The notes under the pieces were generated by a model. It was not told the origin of the DNA. It saw nothing but the letters and a program-made list of their open reading frames with translations, and did not search any database. This document shows positions 9,601 to 16,621 of a stretch of 64,000 bases of DNA, piece by piece; the first letter of the stretch is position 1, and each line of letters starts with the position of its first letter. Source of the stretch: Opitutaceae bacterium EW11 (GTDB lineage: Bacteria; Verrucomicrobiota; Verrucomicrobiia; Opitutales; Opitutaceae); contig QAYY01000013.1 in the NCBI GenBank assembly GCA_003054665.1, positions 434,001-498,000 of the forward strand, given 5' to 3'. The position numbers and the translations under genes were made by a program.

Positions 9601-12600
9601 GGCTGGATAACCAGAAGACCGAGGACGAGTTTCTGGACCAGCTCGCCGAACGCACGGTCAAGCTACCGACGACTTCCACCGACGAGGTAGTGGAGTGCTG
9701 GAACAACTATGCGAAACACCTTGTTCGGCGGGGAAAGCCGGAACTGGCGAAACAGTGGTATTCACGCGTGTTCGAATGCTCCGCTGCGCGGGACTTCCAG
9801 AGAGTCGAGGCGGCGGGTGAAACGGCGAAGCTGCTGCTGAAAGAGCAAAAAACCGACGAAGCGCTGGCCAAGATCCGGAGCATCGAAAAGGTGCATACCG
9901 CGCATCGAAAAGGCGTGGACTACCTCTACGTCGCGCTGCTGGTTACCTTGGAACGCGGAGAATTCGACCGTGGTTTGGAGTTGGTGGGTCGAATGCGAGA
10001 GCAGGAAGACAAACTGGTGCGTGAGGCCGTCTATGCGTTGCCGATCGGGCACCTGTTGCGGGCCGGAGAGAATCCCGAACGTCTAAGGGCGTATTGGCAA
10101 CGCGCGAGCCGCTGGCGCGGTCGCTGGAACGAGGTCTTGCGGGAGGCCCATCTGCCGGTGCCCGGAGCCGGCGATCCGCCGCTGGAAAGCGATTTCACGG
10201 CGCTCGGCGAGCGCTTGACGACAGCACTCAACCGGGGGAGCCAGACCGAGTTTCTCCAGAATTTGGATACCGACGCACGGCTTGCTCAGTGGATTCCCCT
10301 CTTTTGCAGCGATTTTGCCGCGCAAGTCGTGAAGTCATCCCGGCTCTCGCCGAAGCTGTGGCGGGAACTCACCGAATGCGTGCTTGCGATGGTGGAACAG
10401 ATGGAGCCGGTCGACCCAATGTTCGACCCCAGCGCACGCCTCTGGGAGGCGGCTGCTTTGGGCGATCTGGGCCGGCGATCCGAATGCGTCGCCAAGGCGA
10501 AAGCGCTGTATTCGACCCCTGGAATAAAGCTCGAAACCGTTGAAGCGGCGCTTCGGGTCTGGGTTTACTCAGCCCGGGGAGAGCCAGACGAATCCCAGGG
10601 TCTTTCGGAAATGAAACGGCTCCTGGAGGGCGAAACCCCGCTCACCTCGAGGTTCGAAGATCTCCGAACGTACTCGGATGCCTTGGCGCGACGCAAAGAG
10701 AGGGCGGCAAATGTCGCGCTGTTGGAACGTGAATCCCAGCGGACGGATTTCTCGCCTGCGAGCGAGAGCGGACGTTGGGTTTCGGAGCGCCTGAAAGGGC
10801 TACAGGTGGAATCCGGCAGCGCAGGCGGCCTTACCGCGGCGATAGCGAGTTGGAAGGCAAAGCATCGCCTAGGCTGGCTTGAAGGCGTTTCTCCCAAATC
10901 GCTCTCAGATCCTCGCGTTGCTGCCATCAAGAGGCCGATTGACATGGGCCAGGGGGGATTCGGCGTGGCTGAGTCTCTCAAGCTCAATTTGCTGCTGGCG
11001 GAAAACGAAGCGAACAGTCCCGAGGAGCGCGAAGCGGCGTTCACGAAAGCGTTGCTGACGGTGTCCTTCCTCACTGGTGACGCGGATAAGTATGCCGACG
11101 TCGCAATCTCGGCGGCGTCGCTTGATGCTCTTTCGGTTTCGACGCGAGGATTGCTCTGTGGCCAGGCGATCTCCGTCTTGTTGGGGGCAAACCAGTACGA
11201 GGCGGCCGCTCGGGTCAGAAAAGCAGTGCTCCCGGGTTCATACCCGCAGGGACGACTCGATTCCTTCGCGGCAGTCGGCGATGCGCTGCGTCTGATGGAC
11301 ATCCGTCCGGATGACTGGTCCTCAAAGGCGTATGGATTGATCACGGGCAAGCCGCTCGACTACTGGCGCTCGTCTGCGCTGACGGAATTGTTGGAACGGC
11401 TGGTTCTGAGCGGCGCATCCTCGGAGGCCGAACGCCTCCTGGCGCTCACCAGCTCATTGAACGTTTCCACCGATTCTCCGGCCACCCTCCCGGCTCTTCG
11501 GCTGCAATGGACGCGTGCAATCAGGGCGGCAAAGGCAGACGAGCCGTTTGTCCGGGCGTTGAGATCACGTTTGTTGGCATTACCGCAGGCGAAAGAGCGC
11601 GTGCCGTTGGTTGTCCAGCGGCACTTCGATCTCTACGCCGTCGACGACCTGACGACCGAACAGTGTTTCCTTCTCGCTGTGTACCAGCTGGAGAACTACC
11701 GGTTCCGCGCTGGCGAGGTCTCGCCCCTTATCTACCTGCTCGGTCATCCCACGGGCGTGATTCGGCAAACTCCTCAGTTTGGTCCCGAGTTGCTCAAGAT
11801 CGCACTCGAAAACGCGGGTGACGACAAACCCCGATCGATGGCAATGATCGCGGCGATGTCGCTCTGCGATATCGATCGGCCTGAGATCGCGACCGCGTGC
11901 CAAGACGGACTCAACCAGTTTCTCAAAGGTCCAGCTTCCCGCGCCTATCCCGAAACACGTCAAGCTGCCGGCCGGGCGCTGGCAACCATTGCGCTGCGTA
12001 CTGGACGGGAACCTCGACCGGCGGCGATCTTCGACCGTCTCAGCGAACTTGGGGTTTCAGAAGCGATCCGGCATCGCATGCAGTTTCTCTACTGCGTTTC
12101 CCGCGGGCAGAACGCAGAGGCGCTCAGCCTCCTCGATCAAATCGAAAGCGAGGTGCTCTCGTCTCGTGGAATGCTTGGCGCAGCTCGGGATGCGCTCCGA
12201 CGAGCCGGACGAGCAGATGAGGCGGAGCTGCTCGTAGCTTCGGGCCGGGAGAAGGTCCACCGAATGATCGACGATGGGTGGGCAAAACCGGAAGACGGTG
12301 GCAACGTCTTCAACGCTCTCGGACTTGTTGCTGAGCTGGACCAACCAGAGCTGATCCCCTCCGGATGGCTGGCACACATCCGGGCACACTGGTCTCAGGA
12401 AACGTCCATCTTGAAGCTGGACGTCATGTCTAGCCGCGCCCGGCGCGACTGGCCGGGGCTAAAAACCGCGACCGACGCTTTGTTGGCTCAAGTCCCGGAC
12501 TTGTATGCGATGTATCTGGATCGAGCCGACGCGCTCGAGCATCTGGGGGATTCGGCGGGCGCACGGGATGCCCTAAAGGTTTTTCTTCAGCATGCCCTGA

Positions 12601-12710
12601 ACGACCCGCGTTATCCCGAGGCGTTGAGTAGGTACCAGCGCTTGGCGCCGGGAGAACAAATCGCTTTGAAAGGCGACGCACCGCAGGCCTCGCCCAACTC
12701 GCAGCTCTAG
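6603..12710 (+). CDS. Giant exported DUF3857/transglutaminase-like protein with helical-repeat body
   Basis: 2,035 residues. The N-terminus (MRVGLLGLWFLAVVCSCAAEE) is a signal peptide, possibly a lipoprotein with Cys17 as lipid anchor. Residues about 60-260 fit DUF3857. Residues about 280-420 form a transglutaminase-like domain with the full catalytic triad: Cys348 in GYGDCKDKANLL, His391 in QFNHAIVCVDL and Asp406 in FCDPT. Roughly 430-640 looks like the beta-rich domain that usually follows. From about 650 to the end the protein is almost all alpha-helical, with TPR-like pairs such as ALEKVLQWFPSDSESCF. DUF3857-transglutaminase proteins are commonly 600-900 residues, so the extra ~1,200-residue helical body is unusual. 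It is a single gene with no frameshift seen. It may cleave or cross-link peptides in the periplasm or cell envelope. Confidence 0.88.
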   Translation: MRVGLLGLWFLAVVCSCAAEEHQEVSRTPPAVYRARLEMLLTPATAALEGRKAFPEDTSGGVVLLAETVWFRDGDGTLYHVLHYIYHAVNEAAVKSVANDVFTFDKERESIFLVSARSILPDGTSQQVDPKATFIQTPQRESNSSLYTSHSELNVIYPNVAPGTSTESIVVIRENTPVIPGEFAASYIFGGGWPTYATRFVVDLPDTEWKRVNAHSSLPGIPEPKSEDAGRDRTRKIWESRLTRRVAWEESAPSLEFTTPTLRLTTLKDWDAIAAWISRLVSDRSDLGPDLRAKVDAWTKGLTSRRQIVDVLHQKVANEVRYTGLEFGLAGYQPYPCSEVWNRGYGDCKDKANLLRAMLGYKGIPAHLVLLETDSQGRVERASPSWRQFNHAIVCVDLDGTPLFCDPTVKYLPAGVLPPVDLGRSVLIARGSKAEWATIPDLVGATLHLEADARLLPDGELSGWFTVAAGGSDAAYYADYYAKEDSDGRQRLLQRMIETFFPGAEVMDTEFKPPAGAVDSIRVRAYFVRPARAATGDSFRFPYPESWLPDVSTVGDRLRPYLAYRREESLSASIALPEGWTASTVPQAFSAPSDTAKITAAWQVKDGKLLAELRWRPERAELAASEYAVFQRSIRALKSWLEQPALLARDAAVKQNRDANIAPAGATELLGFPILASGEGQLRLLDEKFPSDGDPEKRRRALEKVLQWFPSDSESCFTAQIHLARLDWQRLGDKAFAERIEQILARYSTNVSDSLRGWGEYLAWTARWAANKDRQAIEHLKNLAANEHMPPFRRVWSAHEAAVYLAESEPAKARDFLEPYAAMAGEAQEKNVALLLKLTLQTRGAKAMQSTGARLVKTLGDQADPVFSESAVELGKIWSALPLEKRVEGCSALARVIGSEQEFPSAYSKVKSLQAGVQESEAQAELSRWISQTLAKRKPAWWTPQKDDRFPTADAIVRRIEDRNDASDGKATLDAIFQLWVHHDASFSTAMKYLRWAFWWLDNQKTEDEFLDQLAERTVKLPTTSTDEVVECWNNYAKHLVRRGKPELAKQWYSRVFECSAARDFQRVEAAGETAKLLLKEQKTDEALAKIRSIEKVHTAHRKGVDYLYVALLVTLERGEFDRGLELVGRMREQEDKLVREAVYALPIGHLLRAGENPERLRAYWQRASRWRGRWNEVLREAHLPVPGAGDPPLESDFTALGERLTTALNRGSQTEFLQNLDTDARLAQWIPLFCSDFAAQVVKSSRLSPKLWRELTECVLAMVEQMEPVDPMFDPSARLWEAAALGDLGRRSECVAKAKALYSTPGIKLETVEAALRVWVYSARGEPDESQGLSEMKRLLEGETPLTSRFEDLRTYSDALARRKERAANVALLERESQRTDFSPASESGRWVSERLKGLQVESGSAGGLTAAIASWKAKHRLGWLEGVSPKSLSDPRVAAIKRPIDMGQGGFGVAESLKLNLLLAENEANSPEEREAAFTKALLTVSFLTGDADKYADVAISAASLDALSVSTRGLLCGQAISVLLGANQYEAAARVRKAVLPGSYPQGRLDSFAAVGDALRLMDIRPDDWSSKAYGLITGKPLDYWRSSALTELLERLVLSGASSEAERLLALTSSLNVSTDSPATLPALRLQWTRAIRAAKADEPFVRALRSRLLALPQAKERVPLVVQRHFDLYAVDDLTTEQCFLLAVYQLENYRFRAGEVSPLIYLLGHPTGVIRQTPQFGPELLKIALENAGDDKPRSMAMIAAMSLCDIDRPEIATACQDGLNQFLKGPASRAYPETRQAAGRALATIALRTGREPRPAAIFDRLSELGVSEAIRHRMQFLYCVSRGQNAEALSLLDQIESEVLSSRGMLGAARDALRRAGRADEAELLVASGREKVHRMIDDGWAKPEDGGNVFNALGLVAELDQPELIPSGWLAHIRAHWSQETSILKLDVMSSRARRDWPGLKTATDALLAQVPDLYAMYLDRADALEHLGDSAGARDALKVFLQHALNDPRYPEALSRYQRLAPGEQIALKGDAPQASPNSQL

Positions 12711-12741
12711 GTAATTCGGCAACGGATTCGAAGCATGCGGC

Positions 12742-12763
12742 GCCTTGAGTCGGGCCCCAAGGC
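12742..12763 (+). terminator. Possible stem-loop after the giant transglutaminase gene
   Basis: 6-bp stem GCCTTG/CAAGGC around a 10-base loop, about 30 bases past the stop codon. There is no T-tract, so terminator activity is uncertain. Confidence 0.3.
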
Positions 12764-12869
12764 TCGACACTCGGCTGCGGCGGGTTTGGGGCGGGGCGGA
12801 GCTGCGTGCGGGGTGTTGCTCTGACCAACGTCTTTCTTGCGCCGGGGAGGCGATGTGGGACAACGGGGC

Positions 12870-13574
12870 ATGCTCATCATCTTCGACGTCGATGGAACGC
12901 TGCTGGGGGGCGAAACCGCCGACTGGGGGTCGTTCGACAGCGCTCTGAAAACGGTACTGGGATTCGATCACACGCCGGGTTTTTTCAGCGCGTTGCACGA
13001 CGTCACTGCGGAGAGCATCGCGGAGGCTGCGATCCTCGCAACCGGACGCCGGCTGGATGACGGGCTCGTCCGCGAGATTCGCGAGGCGTACCTGGGGAAT
13101 CTCCAGGAGGCCCATCGTTCGAGCGCAGCGGCCTTCACCGCCCGGAGAAACGTGTCGGCGCTTCTGCGGCATTTGGCTTCCCTGGGCGGCGTGACGGTCG
13201 CGGTCGCGACCGGAGACTGGCGCCCGACCATCTCTTTCAAACTGCGCTGCGCCGGAGTCGAGGTGTCCCATCTGCCCATGGCGACGGCTTCCGACGCGCG
13301 GAGACGGGCCGAGATCATCGCGCTCGCCGCAACGCGTGCCGGACGAAATCTGTCGGACGCGATTTATGTGGGCGACGGTGCCTGGGACCTGCGCGCCTGC
13401 CGCGATCTGGGCATTCCGTTCATCGGCACGGGGAGCCGTACGGAGAAACTCGTCGAACTCGGCGCGGAGCACATCTGCGAGGATCTGGAGCCGGAGCCGT
13501 TCGTGCGCCTCGCCCGCCGATTCGCGGACGTGCGGCGCACGTCGAAAAACGCCGGGGCAGTGTCCCGTAGCTGA
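12870..13574 (+). CDS. HAD-superfamily phosphatase
   Basis: 234 residues from ATG at 12,870, which places the HAD motif I (MLIIFDVDGTLL, nucleophile Asp6 and acid/base Asp8) at the very N-terminus as is usual; earlier TTG and GTG codons are in frame but less likely. Motif II is the Thr in VAVATGDW, and motif IV is IYVGDGAWDLRACRDLGIPFIGTG. The helical insert between motifs I and II is the cap domain. It resembles phosphoglycolate-phosphatase-like hydrolases, but the substrate is not predictable. It is isolated between the giant exported protein and the DUF4405 gene. Confidence 0.88.
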   Translation: MLIIFDVDGTLLGGETADWGSFDSALKTVLGFDHTPGFFSALHDVTAESIAEAAILATGRRLDDGLVREIREAYLGNLQEAHRSSAAAFTARRNVSALLRHLASLGGVTVAVATGDWRPTISFKLRCAGVEVSHLPMATASDARRRAEIIALAATRAGRNLSDAIYVGDGAWDLRACRDLGIPFIGTGSRTEKLVELGAEHICEDLEPEPFVRLARRFADVRRTSKNAGAVSRS

Positions 13575-13729
13575 TCCCAACGACCCTTCGAGCCGGGGGC
13601 GGCGCGCCGTCGGAAAAGTGCTCCATCCACGATGGGCGTCGCGACACCGGCCTCACGATCCGCGTTCAGGAGAAGCTCGTGCGCCGTAATCTTCGCGTAA
13701 TCTGCGGAGGGATACTCTGGCGGAACGAC

Positions 13730-14077
13730 ATGAAAACTCCGTTTCCTACCAAGCCCGCGCTCTCTCCCTTTGTTGCGGTGGCGTTTGCCGTCATTGCCGT
13801 CACCGGCGTGCTTCTCTTCTTCCACGTGAAGAATGGCGCGATCATGGCGCTGCACGAGTGCTTCGGCTGGGCGTTCGTGGTCGCGGGAGCCGTGCACCTC
13901 GTCCTGAACTGGAGACCGCTGGTCGGATACCTGCGCCTCAAGCACGGGCGGGTTTCGCTCGCGGTGGCTCTGGTTCTCACCGCTGGCTTGACGGTGCTCG
14001 GTCTCACCCATCACCACGGACCCGAGGCGCACCCAGCGGCGGGACGACCGACGTTTACCGACGAGATCCGCGACTGA
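13730..14077 (+). CDS. DUF4405-type small membrane protein (possible haem-binding)
   Basis: 115 residues from ATG at 13,730. There are three membrane segments (about residues 12-32, 40-62 and 75-95), with conserved His in 'LHECFGW', 'VHLVLNW' and the C-terminal 'LTHHHGPEAH'. This pattern fits DUF4405, a family related to membrane cytochrome b subunits, where paired His residues could hold haem. A two-component system starts 98 bases downstream on the same strand, so this gene may be part of that operon or its target. The start follows a purine-rich GGAGGG about 20 bases upstream, a little far for a ribosome site. Confidence 0.75.
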   Translation: MKTPFPTKPALSPFVAVAFAVIAVTGVLLFFHVKNGAIMALHECFGWAFVVAGAVHLVLNWRPLVGYLRLKHGRVSLAVALVLTAGLTVLGLTHHHGPEAHPAAGRPTFTDEIRD

Positions 14078-14174
14078 GCGGCGGGGTGGCCGAAACACCA
14101 ATCGGACTCGGAGTCCGTTCCGTGATTTCGGCTGCCGGCTTCCCTTCGTCGTTCGTCGCGCTAGCCTGACCGTC

Positions 14175-14852
14175 ATGAGAGTGCTTCTGGTCGAGGATGC
14201 TCCTCGCCTCCAACGCGGGGTGGCCGCAGCCCTGCGGCGCGCCGGCTATGCGGTCGACACCGCGAGCGATGGCGAGGAGGGACTCTGGCTGGCGCAGTCC
14301 AATGCCTACGACGCGATTGTCCTCGATCTGATGCTGCCGAAGCTCGACGGATTGACCGTGCTGCGAAAGCTGCGCAGCGCGGGCAAGGACACCCATGTCC
14401 TCATCCTGACGGCTCGCGACACGGTGCCGGACCGGGTGACCGGTCTGCAGAGTGGCGCCGACGACTACCTCGTGAAGCCGTTCGCGCTCGAGGAACTCCT
14501 TGCGCGGGTGGAAGCCCTCTGCCGCCGCGCCTACGGGGTTAAGGCTACCGTGCTCCACGTCGGTCCTCTTGATTTGGATACGTCGGGCAAGACGGCCCGG
14601 GTCGACGGCAGAGAGATCGAGCTGTCGCCGCGCGAGTTCTCGCTCCTCGAGTACTTGGCGCGACGCGCCGGCGAAGTCGTTTCCCGCACGGAGATCGAGG
14701 AGCATCTCTACGACGAACAGGTCGACCCGCTGAGCAACGTGGTGGACTCGGCGATCTGTCTGCTGCGGAAAAAGCTGGGGGCACCTTTGGTCCAGACCCG
14801 GCGCGGCCAGGGCTACGTACTCTCGTCACCGGCAGCCGACGACGCGCCATGA
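14175..14852 (+). CDS. OmpR/PhoB-type response regulator
   Basis: 225 residues. The receiver domain (1-118) has the acidic pocket, phospho-acceptor Asp51 in IVLDLMLPK, Thr in 'LILTARD' and Lys in 'DDYLVKPFALEELLAR'. The C-terminal winged helix (about 125-220) has SPREFSLLEYLARRAGEVVSR and the terminal RRGQGYVLSS. This is a DNA-binding transcription factor controlled by the overlapping downstream kinase. Close resemblance to QseB/CopR/CusR-like regulators of metal and envelope stress is general and does not prove a signal. Confidence 0.94.
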   Translation: MRVLLVEDAPRLQRGVAAALRRAGYAVDTASDGEEGLWLAQSNAYDAIVLDLMLPKLDGLTVLRKLRSAGKDTHVLILTARDTVPDRVTGLQSGADDYLVKPFALEELLARVEALCRRAYGVKATVLHVGPLDLDTSGKTARVDGREIELSPREFSLLEYLARRAGEVVSRTEIEEHLYDEQVDPLSNVVDSAICLLRKKLGAPLVQTRRGQGYVLSSPAADDAP

Positions 14853-16243
14853 TTTCGATCCGCCGACGACTCGCGATCGCGCTTTGTGTCGCGCTGGGCG
14901 CACTGCTCTTTCTCGGCATGGGCGTGCTTCACGCCGCGCTGCGACACGCCTTGCTGCGGCAGTTCGACGAAGCGCTTGTGGCGCGGCTTCGCGACGTGGA
15001 ATCGGATCTCCGACGAGGGGTGGATCCCGCTTCGGTCGCCCCGCAGTACGACCACCACGGCCACCGCGGTCAGCGGGATTATTTCGTCGCGTACGGGCCG
15101 GACGGGCGGGTGGTGGCGTCGGACGGAGGCGTCGATCTCGGACGGCTTGACGCTCCCGAAACCCGGCGCGGACCGGGGGGCGTTCGGTTTTGGAACATGA
15201 CGCTGCCGGACGGACGGCCCGCCCGGGCGGGGGAACTGCCAATCCGTAGTCCGGCGTCGGGTGTTTCGCGAGTCGTGGTCGTCGTGGACCGGATAGGCCT
15301 CGAGCATGCGTTGGGCGCGACGCTCCTCGCCGTGACAATTGTCGGCGTCGCTCTGCTGACGGTGACCGTCACCGTTGTTCTCTGGATGCTGAAGCGGGGG
15401 CTCAGGCCGCTCGACGCTCTTTCCGTGGAGGCGGAGAAAATCGATGCGACCACGCTCGACCATCGGTTCAACGTCGCGGTATTGCCCAAGGAACTCCGGC
15501 CGATCGGAACCCGGCTCAACGACCTTCTCGCTCGGCTGCAGAGTTCGTTCACCCGCGAGCGGCGGGTGAGCGCCGACCTGGCTCACGAACTGCGCACGCC
15601 TCTGGCCGAACTGCGTGTGCTCGCAGAAAGCGCGCTGAAGTGGCCCGACGCCCGCGACCCGCAGACGGACAGGGAAGTGCTCGCGGCCGCGGCGCACATG
15701 GAGGCTCTGATCGAGCGCATGCTGCTCCTCGCCCGGAGCGAGGGGAGCAAGCTCGTGCTCGCGCAGGAAACGGTCGACGTCTCCAGTCTCCTTGGCAGCG
15801 TGTGGCGCACGTTTTCTGCCCGCGCAGCGGAACGAGGCCTGGCCTCCCGAATCGAGCTTCCGCCGGCTTCGGTCGAAACGGATCCCGTGCTGCTGCGCTC
15901 GATCGTCAGCAACCTCGTCGAGAACGCCGTCGATTACGCACCGGCCACCGGTCTGGTGGCGATCTCGTGCCGCGAAGAGGGAGAAAACTCGGCCGTGATC
16001 GAGGTTTCGAATACGACTACCGATCTGAAACAGGAGGATCTGTCCCGGCTCTTCGAGCGCTACTGGCGAAAGGAAGCGGCCCGTTCGTCGAGCGGACATT
16101 TCGGACTCGGACTTTCGCTGGTGCGCGGTTTCTGCGATCTCCTCGGGTGGAGCATCACCGCGCGACTGGACAAGGATGGCCGGCTGATCATGACACTGCG
16201 CGGCTTGGGACGCGGAGCGGCCTCGCCGCGGTCGTCAGGGTAG
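14849..16243 (+). CDS. Membrane sensor histidine kinase
   Basis: 464 residues. It overlaps the regulator gene by 4 bases (ATGA), a sign of translational coupling. One membrane segment lies near 8-30 and another near 155-178, enclosing a periplasmic sensor of about 125 residues with a His-rich piece (QYDHHGHRGQRDYF) that could bind a metal ion. HAMP follows. The dimerisation/phospho-acceptor site is His246 in SADLAHELRTPLAELR. The ATPase domain has the N box (SNLVENAVDYA) and a G box (GHFGLGLSLVRGF). Catalytic G1 is less canonical (EVSNTTTDLKQEDL), as seen in some kinases of the CusS/QseC type. It should phosphorylate the 14,175 regulator. Confidence 0.93.
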   Translation: MISIRRRLAIALCVALGALLFLGMGVLHAALRHALLRQFDEALVARLRDVESDLRRGVDPASVAPQYDHHGHRGQRDYFVAYGPDGRVVASDGGVDLGRLDAPETRRGPGGVRFWNMTLPDGRPARAGELPIRSPASGVSRVVVVVDRIGLEHALGATLLAVTIVGVALLTVTVTVVLWMLKRGLRPLDALSVEAEKIDATTLDHRFNVAVLPKELRPIGTRLNDLLARLQSSFTRERRVSADLAHELRTPLAELRVLAESALKWPDARDPQTDREVLAAAAHMEALIERMLLLARSEGSKLVLAQETVDVSSLLGSVWRTFSARAAERGLASRIELPPASVETDPVLLRSIVSNLVENAVDYAPATGLVAISCREEGENSAVIEVSNTTTDLKQEDLSRLFERYWRKEAARSSSGHFGLGLSLVRGFCDLLGWSITARLDKDGRLIMTLRGLGRGAASPRSSG

Positions 16244-16621
16244 GGGCCTGCGGGACGGCGCACCGGCCGATGGTGTTCGAGTCCGCCGACCGCCCGGACG
16301 TCGCGCCCGAAGAGACGGGGACGAAGACGAGGCGGCGGCGTCCGGAGCGCGACGGCTGCGGAGCGGCGCGTGCGATTTTTCATGATTCCGACCGGTTGAG
16401 CGATTCGACGCTTCTCGGTGCGCCTCGCCCGGACCGGCAGGATCACTCGTGAAAACAGAAGATCGTCCAGGGTTTTCGCAGAAGCGTCCATGGCGGCGGC
16501 GAGGGCGTTGGGGTAGATTCGCGCCACCCCCACCGAAACGCCCGCGCGCCCTGACTTCTCAGGTGTTTCTCGAATTCGCCATCTGCGAGACGCCGCCGCG
16601 GCCACCTCTCAGCCCAGACCC
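16244..16621. other. Intergenic region upstream of the GH2 gene
   Basis: 378 bases with no credible gene. Open frames on the minus strand here are GC-driven and lack family features. The segment around 16,375-16,450 is slightly less GC-rich and could hold the GH2 promoter, but no clear -35/-10 pair or the TCACCCG motif found elsewhere in the window was seen. Confidence 0.6.
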
